A DNA stretch of 64,000 nt from Streptococcus sanguinis (GTDB lineage: Bacteria > Bacillota > Bacilli > Lactobacillales > Streptococcaceae), in the NCBI RefSeq assembly GCF_003943735.1, contig NZ_RJMV01000002.1:199315-263314 (forward strand), given 5' to 3'. Below are positions 52,907-61,962 of the stretch, piece after piece (the stretch's first letter is position 1; each line of letters begins with the position of its first letter). Both the position numbers and the translations under genes were made by a program. The notes beneath the pieces are model-generated. The model was not told the DNA's origin and did no database searches. It saw only the letters and a program-made list of their open reading frames with translations.

Positions 52907-53599
52907 ATGGTCTCGTATGACTTATCCCGTGTCTTTGGCCTGCTGCCTAGTCTGCTGCAGGCTCTGCCGACCACTTTATGGATTATGTTTGTGACAGCAT
53001 TGATTGGCTCCTTGCTGGGTGGTCTGTTGGCTTGGGCTCAGATTGCTGAGGAGCAGTCTTTTGCTGGCTTGGCTAGAGGATATATATTTATTCTTAGATG
53101 TACACCGCCTATTGTCTTACTTTTCTTGGTTTTTTATGGTATTCCAGAGTTTTTAGAATGGTGGCTGGGGCTGGATATCAATAATTGGTCGCGGACTGTG
53201 TTTGTCATCATCACCATGATTCTTCTCTTTGCGGCTATGATTGCGGAAGTCTTCAAGGCAGCTTATCTTGCTGTTCCCAAGGGACAGACTGAGGCAGGTC
53301 TCAGTATTGGCTTGACACCGGTGCAGACTTTTCTGCGCATCGTCCTGCCACAGGCTTTTCGCATCGCCCTGCCCAATCTCACGACTGCCCTTCTTAATCT
53401 CATGCGGGATGCTGCGCTGGCTTATACGATTGGGGCAGTTGATGTCATGGGAGCAGGGCAAAATCTCATCAGCCGTAATCTGGGCAATTATTCCCTCGAA
53501 ACCTATACAGCGGTGGCCTTGATTTACTGGGGGATTGCCCTAGTGGTTTCACTGGCTTCCCAGCTTCTGGAAAAAAGTCTGACAGTCAAGGAGAGGTAA
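52907..53599 (+). CDS. Amino acid-type ABC transporter permease 1
   Basis: This 230-residue HisM/GlnP-type permease has about five membrane segments. The EAA loop contacting the ATPase reads EAGLSIGLTPVQTFLRIVLP (about residues 131-150). ATG 52907 follows GAAGGAG. The 193-bp gap from the binding-protein gene shows no promoter, terminator or ORF that I can recognise. The next permease starts 3 bp after its stop. Confidence 0.92.
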   Translation: MVSYDLSRVFGLLPSLLQALPTTLWIMFVTALIGSLLGGLLAWAQIAEEQSFAGLARGYIFILRCTPPIVLLFLVFYGIPEFLEWWLGLDINNWSRTVFVIITMILLFAAMIAEVFKAAYLAVPKGQTEAGLSIGLTPVQTFLRIVLPQAFRIALPNLTTALLNLMRDAALAYTIGAVDVMGAGQNLISRNLGNYSLETYTAVALIYWGIALVVSLASQLLEKSLTVKER

Positions 53600-53602
53600 A
53601 GC

Positions 53603-54289
53603 ATGGATTTGAATTATATTGTAAATACCTTTCTGGTAACGTTGAAAGGCATACCTGTAACCTTAATCATTATGGCGGTGGCTATTCTGCTCAGCTTTAT
53701 TCCGGCTCTGCTTCTAGCTCTGGGACAGATTTATAAAGTTCGGGGTGTTCGGACTTTTTCGGTGGTTTATCTGGCCTTCATTCGGGCAACGCCTCCTATT
53801 TTGCTCATTCTCTTTTGCTACAGTCTTTTTCCTAGCTTACTGAATCAAATTTTCAAAAGTCTGGGTAGTCAGGTAGACGTCTTTAAGTTCAATCCGCTTT
53901 ACTATGCTTTCATCATCTATAGCCTGATGACGACAGGTAGTTTGTCGGAAATACTGCGCTCTGCCATTTTGACAGTGGATAAAGGGCAGTTGGAGGCGGC
54001 TCAAGCGATTGGTTTAAGGAATTTTCAAGCCTATCGGAGAATTGTTTTTCCTCAGGCTCTGCGCTCTGCCCTGCCCAATCTGGCCAATCTGGTTATCAAT
54101 CTAGTCAAGGGAACCTCGCTGGTATTTGTCATGACAGTCAAGGATATCACTGCCTTGGCTAAAATAGAGGCCTCCCATTCTTACCAGTATTCAGAGTCTT
54201 ATCTGGTGATTTTTGTTATTTATCTCATTATTTGCGGCTTGATTCAGTGGATTTTTAGGGGCTTGGAAAAGCGCTACGCTCTTGCTTAG
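53603..54289 (+). CDS. Amino acid-type ABC transporter permease 2
   Basis: This 228-residue partner permease has the EAA loop EAAQAIGLRNFQAYRRIVFP (about residues 131-150) and about five membrane helices. It starts 3 bp after permease 1 behind AAGGAGAGG. Two different permease subunits plus one ATPase is the usual composition for polar amino acid importers. Confidence 0.92.
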   Translation: MDLNYIVNTFLVTLKGIPVTLIIMAVAILLSFIPALLLALGQIYKVRGVRTFSVVYLAFIRATPPILLILFCYSLFPSLLNQIFKSLGSQVDVFKFNPLYYAFIIYSLMTTGSLSEILRSAILTVDKGQLEAAQAIGLRNFQAYRRIVFPQALRSALPNLANLVINLVKGTSLVFVMTVKDITALAKIEASHSYQYSESYLVIFVIYLIICGLIQWIFRGLEKRYALA

Positions 54290-54301
54290 GAAGGAAAGAT
54301 T

Positions 54302-55066
54302 ATGTTAGAAGTAAAACATATCTCCAAACGATTTGGAGAGCACCAGGTGCTGGCAGATGTCAGTCTAAAGGTCAATCAAGGTGACGTTGTGGTTATTCTG
54401 GGACCCTCGGGCTCTGGGAAAACAACATTTCTGCGCTGTCTGAATCACTTAGAAAAAGCGGATAGCGGCCAGCTGACTTTGTCTGGCAAGGACTATGATT
54501 TGGCTAAACTCAGCAAAAAAGAGATTTTGGAAATTCGTAGAAAGACGGCCTTTGTCTTCCAGCATTATAATCTCTTTGCCAATAAAACAGCCCTTGAAAA
54601 TATCTTAGAGGGCTTAGTAATCGCTCGTAAGATACCGAGGGAAGAAGCGATTGAGATTGCGGAAGAGTCCTTGAAGCGCGTGGGCCTTTTGGCCTACAAG
54701 GACTATTATCCTTCGCAGCTATCAGGCGGTCAGCAGCAGCGGATTGGAATTGCCCGTGCCATTGCTGTTAAGCCAGATGTCATTCTGCTGGATGAACCAA
54801 CTTCGGCTCTAGATCCGGAACTGGTCGGCGAAGTTCTTAGTGTCATGAAGCAGCTAGCTCAGGAGGGAGTGACCATGGTCGTTGTGACCCACGAGATGAG
54901 CTTTGCCCGTGATGTGGCCAACCATGTCATCTTTATGGACGGAGGTCACATTGTCGAAGAAAATCCTCCTCAGGAATTCTTCTCTAGCCCGAAGGAAGAG
55001 CGGACCAAACAGTTTTTGTCCCGCATTTTGTCGGACGCCAGCTATAGTGTAGAATATATGATTTAA
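54302..55066 (+). CDS. Amino acid-type ABC transporter ATP-binding protein
   Basis: This 254-residue GlnQ/HisP-type ATPase has Walker [11 protein letters not shown] (about residues 33-42), Q-loop FVFQHYNLF, signature LSGGQQQR and Walker [15 protein letters not shown], all intact, and the H-loop VVVTHEM. It is the last gene of the operon, followed directly by a terminator. Confidence 0.95.
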   Translation: MLEVKHISKRFGEHQVLADVSLKVNQGDVVVILGPSGSGKTTFLRCLNHLEKADSGQLTLSGKDYDLAKLSKKEILEIRRKTAFVFQHYNLFANKTALENILEGLVIARKIPREEAIEIAEESLKRVGLLAYKDYYPSQLSGGQQQRIGIARAIAVKPDVILLDEPTSALDPELVGEVLSVMKQLAQEGVTMVVVTHEMSFARDVANHVIFMDGGHIVEENPPQEFFSSPKEERTKQFLSRILSDASYSVEYMI

Positions 55067-55096
55067 AATCTGGATTATGTCCAGATTTTTATTTTT
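55065..55096 (+). terminator. Terminator of the UroD/ABC operon
   Basis: AAATCTGGA and TCCAGATTT pair across a 5-nt loop and are followed by TTATTTTT. Confidence 0.9.
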
Positions 55097-55144
55097 GATA
55101 GAACGCTGTTATCCTTTGGCTCAATAATGAAAAAGATAGACAAA

Positions 55145-55180
55145 AAACTAGACCGAGATAGGCTTATCTTGGTCTAGTTT
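55145..55180 (-). terminator. Terminator of the fucose regulator gene
   Basis: AAACTAGACC-AGATA pairs with TATCT-GGTCTAGTTT. On the minus strand it is followed by TTTTTG. It lies 19 bp beyond the regulator's stop codon. Confidence 0.85.
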
Positions 55181-55198
55181 GTGTTTAAAGAAAGTTGC

Positions 55199-55951
55199 TT
55201 ACCAGAGGATTTCGCACTGGCTGCCGACAGCGTTTTGGAAGGATTCAACTGGTGCCTGGTCGGTGATAATGCAATCCAGGCTAGAATAGTTGGAAAGTTT
55301 GAAATAATGACTAGTGTTAAACTTAGAGTGGTCGGCCAATAGAATTGCCTTGTCACTATTAGCGATCATTTCGCGCTTGATATGTGCCTGATTGTGATTG
55401 GCTTCGTAGGCAGCGTAGCGATCCAATCCGCGGCAGCTAAAGAAGAGCAAGTCTGCATGGAAATTATTGATGAAGTTGGCAGCAAAATCGCCCAGCGCAG
55501 AATTGGTTCCGCAGCCAATGTGTCCGCCTGATAAAAAGAGGGTGACATTTTCAAAGTTATTTAGCTGGCGGGCTGCTTCAATACCATTGGTTATGACACG
55601 TAGGTTCTGGAAAGGTGCCAAATGCGGAATGAGCATAGCTGCAGTCGTAGAGCTATCAATGAAGATAGATTGGTTATGAGTGATAAAAGTTGAAGCAATT
55701 TCAGCAATTTGCTGCTTGCTTTTTTCTTCTTCACGGGCGCGAGCAGAATACACATATTCTACGTTGTTGGCCGTAATCAGCATGACTTCACCATGAGAGC
55801 GGATGATTTTCCCCTCTTTTTCTAGCTCAATCAAGTCCCGTCGAAGCGTTGATGTAGAACAGTACAAAAGTTCTTCAAGTTGGGCGGTTGCAATAATCTT
55901 TCGCTTGCTGAGAATGTCTATAATTCGACTCATTCGTTCCAAAGAAACCAT
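55199..55951 (-). CDS. fcsR: DeoR-family regulator of the fucose operon
   Basis: This 250-residue DeoR/GlpR-type regulator has an N-terminal HTH (about 1-55, with IDILSKRKIIATAQLEELLYCSTSTLRRDLIELEK in part) and a DeoR sugar-phosphate sensor domain (SIFIDSSTTAAMLIPHL, NGIEAARQL, LADHSKF). The start is ATG 55951 behind GGAGG; longer in-frame starts lie in the promoter. It is divergent from the fucose genes, and paired TGAAC repeats lie on both sides of the intergenic region. It probably responds to a fucose intermediate such as fuculose phosphate. The gene symbol is by analogy with the pneumococcal fucose regulator. Confidence 0.82.
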   Translation of the reverse strand: MVSLERMSRIIDILSKRKIIATAQLEELLYCSTSTLRRDLIELEKEGKIIRSHGEVMLITANNVEYVYSARAREEEKSKQQIAEIASTFITHNQSIFIDSSTTAAMLIPHLAPFQNLRVITNGIEAARQLNNFENVTLFLSGGHIGCGTNSALGDFAANFINNFHADLLFFSCRGLDRYAAYEANHNQAHIKREMIANSDKAILLADHSKFNTSHYFKLSNYSSLDCIITDQAPVESFQNAVGSQCEILW

Positions 55952-55966
55952 AGTGACCTCCACCGA

Positions 55967-55981
55967 TGAACAAAGCTGAAC
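55967..55981. promoter_or_regulatory. TGAAC-N5-TGAAC operator candidate (regulator side)
   Basis: Direct repeat TGAAC-AAAGC-TGAAC with 10-bp period, between the regulator's -10 (TATAAT on the minus strand, 55999-55994) and its start. A second pair with the same spacing lies at 56041-56055. Confidence 0.6.
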
Positions 55982-56040
55982 ATTTATGGTCACATTATAA
56001 CACATTAAACGAAAAAAAATCAATATAGTAACCATTAGAT

Positions 56041-56055
56041 TGAACGATTATGAAC
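56041..56055. promoter_or_regulatory. TGAAC-N5-TGAAC operator candidate (fucose operon side)
   Basis: Direct repeat TGAAC-GATTA-TGAAC with the same 10-bp period. It overlaps or adjoins the likely -35 region of the fucose operon (TATATT/TATATA at 56065-56079). Confidence 0.6.
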
Positions 56056-56113
56056 AGTTTTGGATATATTGTTATATAAAAGTTGGCTATTTATCAATTA
56101 GAGGTATAGGTAT

Positions 56114-56127
56114 TGAATGCGCTTACA
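56114..56127 (+). promoter_or_regulatory. cre-like site in the fucose operon leader
   Basis: TGAATGCGCTTACA differs from the CcpA cre consensus (TGNAANCGNWNNCA) by one base. It lies 36 bp before fucA, where CcpA binding would block elongation. Confidence 0.5.
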
Positions 56128-56163
56128 AAAAAGATTATGATGAATCCAGAAAGGAGTGAGATT

Positions 56164-56883
56164 ATGGATCATCAAGAAGAAATAATCCGCGAACAAATAT
56201 GTGATGTATGCCACAAGATGTGGCAATTAGGCTGGGTAGCCGCTAATGACGGCAATGTCTCAGTCCGTCTAGACCAAGATACCATTATTGCAACACCAAC
56301 AGGTATCAGTAAGAGCTTTATCACGCCTGAAAAACTCGTCAAGCTCAATCTAAAAGGGGAGATTATCGAGGCTCAGGACGGCTATCGTCCATCCAGTGAA
56401 ATCAAGATGCACATTCGCTGCTATGAAGAACGGGAGGATGTGAATGCTGTTGTCCACGCGCATCCGCCAATTGCGACTGGCTTTGCGCTGGCTCATATTC
56501 CGCTTGATACCTATTCCTTGATCGAAAGTGCCATTGTAGTAGGAGCAATTCCTATCACTCCCTTTGGTGTGCCATCTACTATGGAAGTGCCAGATGCTAT
56601 CACTCCGTACTTGCCAGAACATGATGTCATGTTACTTGAAAATCATGGTGCCTTGACAGTAGGAAGCGATGTGATTACAGCTTACTATCGGATGGAAACC
56701 TTGGAGCTGGTTGCTAAGACTACCTTCCATGGACGCATGTTGCTTTCCACTAAGGGAGTTGAGGAGGAAGAGATTTCTCGTCCAACCTTGGAACGCTTGT
56801 TTGCAATGCGGGCCAATTATAAAGTCACAGGCCGTCACCCTGGTTATCGTAAATATAATGGTGACGGAAGCATCAAAGAATAA
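56164..56883 (+). CDS. fucA: L-fuculose-phosphate aldolase
   Basis: This 239-residue class II zinc aldolase splits fuculose 1-phosphate into dihydroxyacetone phosphate and lactaldehyde. NDGNVSVRLDQDTIIATPTG (about 26-45) and the metal-binding His pair in VVHAHPP (about 98-104) plus ENHGALTVG fit the AraD/FucA family. ATG 56164 follows AAAGGAG; the frame begins earlier but without a ribosome site. It is about 24 residues longer than the E. coli enzyme. First gene of the fucose operon. Confidence 0.9.
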   Translation: MDHQEEIIREQICDVCHKMWQLGWVAANDGNVSVRLDQDTIIATPTGISKSFITPEKLVKLNLKGEIIEAQDGYRPSSEIKMHIRCYEEREDVNAVVHAHPPIATGFALAHIPLDTYSLIESAIVVGAIPITPFGVPSTMEVPDAITPYLPEHDVMLLENHGALTVGSDVITAYYRMETLELVAKTTFHGRMLLSTKGVEEEEISRPTLERLFAMRANYKVTGRHPGYRKYNGDGSIKE

Positions 56884-56904
56884 GAAACATTGGAGGAAAT
56901 GATT

Positions 56905-58671
56905 ATGACTCAACATCCACGTATTGGAATTCGTCCAACCATTGACGGACGTCGCCAAGGTGTTCGGGAATCACTAGAAGTACAAACCATGAATATGGCT
57001 AAAAGTGTGGCTGACTTGATTAGCTCAACTCTGAAATATCCCGACGGTCAGCCTGTTGAATGTGTTATTTCGCCATCTACCATCGGACGTGTGCCTGAGG
57101 CAGCCGCATCACATGAATTATTCAAAAAATCAAATGTCTGCGCGACTATCACAGTGACACCCTGCTGGTGCTATGGTAGTGAAACCATGGATATGTCGCC
57201 AGATATTCCGCATGCTATCTGGGGCTTCAATGGCACTGAACGGCCAGGAGCTGTTTATCTCGCTGCAGTACTGGCTTCACATGCGCAAAAAGGAATTCCA
57301 GCTTTTGGTATTTATGGCAGGGATGTCCAGGAAGCTAGCGACACTGAAATTCCAGAAGATGTAAAAGAAAAAATTCTCCGTTATAGTCGGGCCGCTTTGG
57401 CAACAGGACTGATGCGTGACACAGCTTACTTGTCCATGGGCAGCGTCTCCATGGGAATTGGTGGCTCCATTGTCAACCCAGACTTCTTCCAAGAATACCT
57501 GGGCATGCGCAATGAATCAGTTGATATGACGGAGTTTACTCGTCGGATTGACCGAGGCATTTATGACCACGAAGAATTTGAACGGGCCATGGTCTGGGTC
57601 AAAGAGCACATCAAAGAGGGTGTGGATCGCAACCGCGAAGACTTGGTTCTTTCTCCAGAAGAAAAAGCAAAACAATGGGAATTTGTAGTCAAGATGTTCA
57701 TGATTGGCCGAGACCTTATGCAAGGCAATCCTCGCTTGGCTGAGCTTGGCTTTGAGGAAGAAGCTGTTGGACATCATGCCTTAGTTGCTGGCTTCCAAGG
57801 TCAGCGTCAATGGACTGACCACTTCCCGAACGGGGACTTCATGGAAACCTTCCTCAATACTCAGTTTGATTGGAATGGTATCCGTAAGCCTTATGTCTTT
57901 GCAACAGAAAATGACTCGCTCAACGGTGTGTCCATGCTCTTTAACTATCTCTTGACAAATACACCGCAAATCTTCGCAGATGTCCGGACTTATTGGAGTC
58001 CAGAAGCGGTAGAACGTGTGACAGGACACAAGTTAGAAGGCCAGGCAGCTGATGGCTTCTTGCACTTGATTAACTCTGGTTCTTGTACTCTGGATGGAAC
58101 GGGGCAAGCCAGTCGAGATGGCAAGCCAGTCATCAAGCCATTCTGGGAATTGGAACAGAGCGAAGTAGATGCGATGCTTGAAAATACAGACTTCCCACCA
58201 GCCAATCGCGAATACTTCCGTGGGGGCGGTTTCTCTACTCGCTTCTTGACCAAGGGCGATATGCCTGTGACCATGGTACGTTTGAACATCCTTAAAGGTG
58301 TAGGTCCGGTCTTACAAATCGCTGAAGGTTATACTTTGGAATTGCCAGAGGAAGTGCATCATACCTTGGATAATCGAACAGATCCGGGCTGGCCAACCAC
58401 TTGGTTTGCACCGCGTTTGACAGGAAAAGGCGCCTTCAAGTCTGTCTATGATGTTATGAACAACTGGGGAGCAAACCACGGTGCTATCACCTATGGCCAT
58501 ATCGGAGCGGATTTGATTACGTTGGCTTCCATGCTGCGTATCCCAGTCAATATGCACAATGTGCCAGAGGAAGACATCTTCCGTCCCAAGAACTGGTCAC
58601 TGTTTGGCACAGAAGATTTGGAATCAGCCGACTACCGTGCTTGCCAATTATTAGGGCCAATTCATAAATAA
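56905..58671 (+). CDS. fucI: L-fucose isomerase
   Basis: This 588-residue enzyme converts L-fucose to L-fuculose with Mn2+. It begins [21 protein letters not shown], the family's opening. Metal-binding Glu/Asp/His residues lie in [14 protein letters not shown] (about 331-344), the Asp in DGTGQ, and the late [15 protein letters not shown]. Length matches FucI (about 590). The start is ATG 56905 behind TGGAGG. It acts before the kinase and FucA. Confidence 0.95.
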   Translation: MTQHPRIGIRPTIDGRRQGVRESLEVQTMNMAKSVADLISSTLKYPDGQPVECVISPSTIGRVPEAAASHELFKKSNVCATITVTPCWCYGSETMDMSPDIPHAIWGFNGTERPGAVYLAAVLASHAQKGIPAFGIYGRDVQEASDTEIPEDVKEKILRYSRAALATGLMRDTAYLSMGSVSMGIGGSIVNPDFFQEYLGMRNESVDMTEFTRRIDRGIYDHEEFERAMVWVKEHIKEGVDRNREDLVLSPEEKAKQWEFVVKMFMIGRDLMQGNPRLAELGFEEEAVGHHALVAGFQGQRQWTDHFPNGDFMETFLNTQFDWNGIRKPYVFATENDSLNGVSMLFNYLLTNTPQIFADVRTYWSPEAVERVTGHKLEGQAADGFLHLINSGSCTLDGTGQASRDGKPVIKPFWELEQSEVDAMLENTDFPPANREYFRGGGFSTRFLTKGDMPVTMVRLNILKGVGPVLQIAEGYTLELPEEVHHTLDNRTDPGWPTTWFAPRLTGKGAFKSVYDVMNNWGANHGAITYGHIGADLITLASMLRIPVNMHNVPEEDIFRPKNWSLFGTEDLESADYRACQLLGPIHK

Positions 58672-58736
58672 AGATTTTGGGTGGGCGTGCCTCTTTCTGG
58701 GCACGCAGCCTACCCAATAGAAAGAGAGTAGCTTAG

Positions 58737-59033
58737 ATGACCAAGACAATTATTCTAGCCTGTGTAGGTGGCTTAACAACCAGCATGTTGGTAGAGAGAA
58801 TCAATGAAGTTATTCATCGTGACCAATTAGATTATTCCTTTTATTCCATTGGGATTACCGGCATGAATAACTTGAAGAATATTGATGTCTTATTGCTCAG
58901 CCCGCAATTAGCCTATTTAGAAGAAAAGGCTAAAGCAAGCCTGCAGGTGCCAGTCGCAGTCATTAGTGATGAAGATTTCGAGTTGATGAGAGGCGAAGAA
59001 GTGCTTCGTCAGGCTGAAGTATTGATGGACTAG
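58737..59033 (+). CDS. PTS lactose/cellobiose-type IIB component (orphan)
   Basis: This 98-residue protein begins TKTIILACVGGLTTSMLVERI. This is the IIB(Lac/Cel) P-loop with the phosphorylated Cys at position 9 (canonical CAAGMSTS). The fold continues with DVLLLSPQLAYLEEK and PVAVISDEDFELM. No IIC permease is encoded in the visible operon, so it may be a regulatory or phosphate-relay protein. It starts 65 bp after fucI behind AAAGAGAG and 4 bp before the IIA gene. Confidence 0.82.
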   Translation: MTKTIILACVGGLTTSMLVERINEVIHRDQLDYSFYSIGITGMNNLKNIDVLLLSPQLAYLEEKAKASLQVPVAVISDEDFELMRGEEVLRQAEVLMD

Positions 59034-59037
59034 GCCT

Positions 59038-59400
59038 ATGGCAGGACAAGACAAAAGCTCAAGCCAAGAGCTGATGCGACTGATTGTCAAGAGTAGTAAA
59101 GTGACTGCGCAAGTCATGCAGAGTTTGGAGTTGGCTCAGTCAGGTCAGAAGGAGGAAGCAAATGCTGAGTTGGAACAAGCGAGAAAACTCAGCGTGGAGG
59201 CTCACAACTTACAGACCAGCCTTATCCAGTCTGAACTGAGTGGTCAAGCCAATCCTCCAAGTCTGCTGGCGGTCCATGCTCAGGACCATTTTATGAATAG
59301 CCATTTATTACTCGAATTGGCTGCCGTATTTCTCAATCAAATAGAAGAAATTGAAGATTTAAAAGCAAGAATTGCAAAACTGGAACAGGTAGGTGAGTAG
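59038..59400 (+). CDS. PTS lactose/cellobiose-type IIA component (orphan)
   Basis: This 120-residue, mostly helical protein has the IIA(Lac) active-site sequence LLAVHAQDHFMNS, with H80 the likely phospho-acceptor and the conserved D83-H84. Length and helix pattern match the family, which forms trimers. It starts 4 bp after IIB and its end adjoins the ABC ATPase gene. With IIB and no IIC it is an unusual member of an ABC-transporter operon. It could sense PTS phosphorylation state or act with a IIC encoded outside the window. Confidence 0.85.
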   Translation: MAGQDKSSSQELMRLIVKSSKVTAQVMQSLELAQSGQKEEANAELEQARKLSVEAHNLQTSLIQSELSGQANPPSLLAVHAQDHFMNSHLLLELAAVFLNQIEEIEDLKARIAKLEQVGE

Positions 59401-59401
59401 C

Positions 59402-60898
59402 ATGGATCATCCTGTCATATTAGAAATGAAGGGCATTGTTAAAAGTTTCGGTCCAGTCCGAGCCTTAAAAGGAGTCAATTTTGACTTGCGGGCTGGTGAA
59501 GTGCATGCTCTAATGGGTGAAAATGGGGCTGGTAAATCCACTTTGATGAAGGTCTTGACTGGTATCTATGGAGCAAATGAGGGTACCATTCATTACAATC
59601 AAGAAGAGGTGGTCTATTCCAAGCCCAAGGAAGCAATGGATGCTGGGATTGTTATCGTTCATCAAGAATTGAATATGATGAACCATCTAACAGTGGCTCA
59701 AAATATCTTTATTGGACGGGAAGAAGTTCAAGGCAGCTTCTTCATTAACGATGCATCCAGTATTAAGAAAGCAAAAGAACTCTTTAGTCTCTTAAAACTA
59801 GACATCAACCCAACTGAAAAAGTAGGAAATCTGACAGTTGGGAAACAACAAATGGTCGAAATTGCCAAGGCCCTCTCAATGGATGCCAAGGTGATTGTCT
59901 TTGACGAACCGACTGCAGCTCTGACTGAATCGGAAATCAATGAGCTCTTTGTCATCATTGACGACCTGCGTGCAAAAGGTGTCGGTATTATCTACATTTC
60001 TCACCGGATGGATGAGATTGCCCGAATCACAGACCGCGTGACTGTTATGCGGGACGGTGAGTATGTAGGCACGGTCAATACCAAAGATACCACCAAAGAT
60101 GAAATCATCTCGATGATGGTTGGACGGACGATTTATGAAGATCCTAAGGCTGCGTCAACAGTAGCAGAAGATGCTCCTGTGGTGCTAGAGGTGAAAAACC
60201 TCTGTGCAGGAACGGCCGTTAAAGATGTGAGTTTCAAACTCCATAAGGGCGAAATTCTAGGTTTCTCAGGATTGATGGGAGCCGGTCGGACAGAAGTTGC
60301 CCGTTTGCTGTTTGGTGCAGACAAAAAAGAAAGCGGTTCCATTGTTATAAATGGGAAAGAAGTAAGCATCAATTATCCCCAAGATGCCATTCGGGAAGGG
60401 ATTGGTTACTTATCTGAAGACCGCAAGCGCTTTGGCTGTATCGTGGACATGACCATTGCCAACAATACGGTTATAACCAATCTTGATAAGTATATCAAGG
60501 CTGGCTTGATTGATGATGGTGCTATTGTCAAGGCAAGTGATCAGTTTGTTCAATCTTTACATACCAAGACACCGTCATCCAAACAGCTGGTCCGCAATCT
60601 TTCGGGAGGGAACCAGCAGAAAGTAGTCATTGCCAAATGGCTGGAACAAAATAGTGATATTTTAATCTTTGATGAGCCGACACGAGGAATTGATGTCGGT
60701 GCCAAAAGTGAAATATACACACTGATGAATGATCTGGTTGCGCAAGGCAAATCCATTATCATGATTTCGTCAGAACTGACGGAAATCTTACGGATGAGCG
60801 ATCGAATCGTAGTCATGTGTGAAGGTAGAAAAACGGGTGAGCTGGATATTAGCCAAGCAACACAAGAGAGAATCTTGGCGCTAGCGACTGACCGTTAA
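59402..60898 (+). CDS. Sugar ABC transporter ATPase (RbsA/MglA type)
   Basis: This 498-residue protein has two fused ATPase domains. The first (about 1-240) has Walker A GENGAGKSTLMK, signature VGKQQMVEIAKAL and Walker B VIVFDEPTAALTE. The second (about 250-498) has the degenerate P-loop GFSGLMGAGRTEVAR, typical of the family, then NLSGGNQQKVVIAKWL and FDEPTRGIDVG. ATG 59402 is chosen; GTG 59393 would overlap the IIA stop. It powers a monosaccharide importer with the following permease and binding protein, presumably for fucose. Confidence 0.94.
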   Translation: MDHPVILEMKGIVKSFGPVRALKGVNFDLRAGEVHALMGENGAGKSTLMKVLTGIYGANEGTIHYNQEEVVYSKPKEAMDAGIVIVHQELNMMNHLTVAQNIFIGREEVQGSFFINDASSIKKAKELFSLLKLDINPTEKVGNLTVGKQQMVEIAKALSMDAKVIVFDEPTAALTESEINELFVIIDDLRAKGVGIIYISHRMDEIARITDRVTVMRDGEYVGTVNTKDTTKDEIISMMVGRTIYEDPKAASTVAEDAPVVLEVKNLCAGTAVKDVSFKLHKGEILGFSGLMGAGRTEVARLLFGADKKESGSIVINGKEVSINYPQDAIREGIGYLSEDRKRFGCIVDMTIANNTVITNLDKYIKAGLIDDGAIVKASDQFVQSLHTKTPSSKQLVRNLSGGNQQKVVIAKWLEQNSDILIFDEPTRGIDVGAKSEIYTLMNDLVAQGKSIIMISSELTEILRMSDRIVVMCEGRKTGELDISQATQERILALATDR

Positions 60899-60922
60899 AA
60901 GTGAAAACAGAGGTGTTTACGT

Positions 60923-61906
60923 ATGGAAGAGAAACAATCCTTATGGATGAAATTAGAAAAAACAGTTGGTTTACAAAAGCTGATTGCCTTGATTGCCTTG
61001 GTGGTAATCTTTGCCTTCTTTGCCATCTCCAGCGAATCATTTCGTTCGTTTGATACGGTAGTCAGTATCTTAGATGCGTCATATTACATTGGTTTCCTTG
61101 CCATTGGGGTCACATTTGTCATCATTACAGGTGGTATTGATCTCTCTATTGGTACGGTGATGATGTGCTCGGCTATTATCGGGGGCGTCCTTCATACCAA
61201 GATGGGCTGGCCGCTCTGGCTGTCTTTGCTGGCCATTCTAGTCATTGGAGGATTATTCGGCCTGCTGAATGGAATCATGGTCGCAAAATTCGGTTTGCCG
61301 CCTTTTATCGCGACACTGGGTACGATGATGATTTCCCGCGGTTTAAGCTCTATTGTCTCAAATGTGCAAAGTGTGACCTTCCCTCTTCGTGGAACAGGTG
61401 AAGGTTGGTACAAAGATTTATTCCGAACTCAGGATAATTTCCCGACAGGCTTGATCGTGCTGGTGATTGTGGCTGTCCTTGCTGCAGTAGTATTGAACAA
61501 GACAAAAATTGGCCGCTATATCTTCGCGATTGGATCCAATAAAGAAGCCACTCGTCTGTCTGGGGTCAATGTCGTCAAATGGGAAGGCATGGCCTATGTC
61601 ATAGGTGGTCTGTCAGCAGGGCTTGCTGCCGTTGCTTATGCAGCCACCTATTCTACGATTCTGCCAGGTACTGGTAACGGTATGGAGCTTGATGCAATTG
61701 CCGGTGTCGTAGTAGGGGGAACTTCTCTAGCTGGTGGTGTCGGATCTGTTATTGGTACCATTATCGGGGTCTTCATCATGTCAGTCCTGAAAATTGGTTT
61801 GCCTTATATCGACCTACAGCCCCACTATCAACTCTTTATTACTGGTTTTGTTGTTATCATCGCTGTTTACTTTGATATTTTCATTCGCAAGAATAAGAAG
61901 AAATAA
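60923..61906 (+). CDS. Sugar ABC transporter permease (RbsC type)
   Basis: This 327-residue RbsC/MglC-type permease has 8-10 membrane helices, with VTFVIITGGIDLSIGTVM (about 70-87) and GLNG-like GLLNGIMVAKFGLPPFIATLGTM following. IFAIGSNKEATRLSGVNV is the family's conserved loop. It probably dimerises in the fucose importer. Confidence 0.93.
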   Translation: MEEKQSLWMKLEKTVGLQKLIALIALVVIFAFFAISSESFRSFDTVVSILDASYYIGFLAIGVTFVIITGGIDLSIGTVMMCSAIIGGVLHTKMGWPLWLSLLAILVIGGLFGLLNGIMVAKFGLPPFIATLGTMMISRGLSSIVSNVQSVTFPLRGTGEGWYKDLFRTQDNFPTGLIVLVIVAVLAAVVLNKTKIGRYIFAIGSNKEATRLSGVNVVKWEGMAYVIGGLSAGLAAVAYAATYSTILPGTGNGMELDAIAGVVVGGTSLAGGVGSVIGTIIGVFIMSVLKIGLPYIDLQPHYQLFITGFVVIIAVYFDIFIRKNKKK

Positions 61907-61962
61907 GTACAGCCCTCGCTATCATATAAATGAGTGTATAAAACATAATAGGAGCTTTTATC

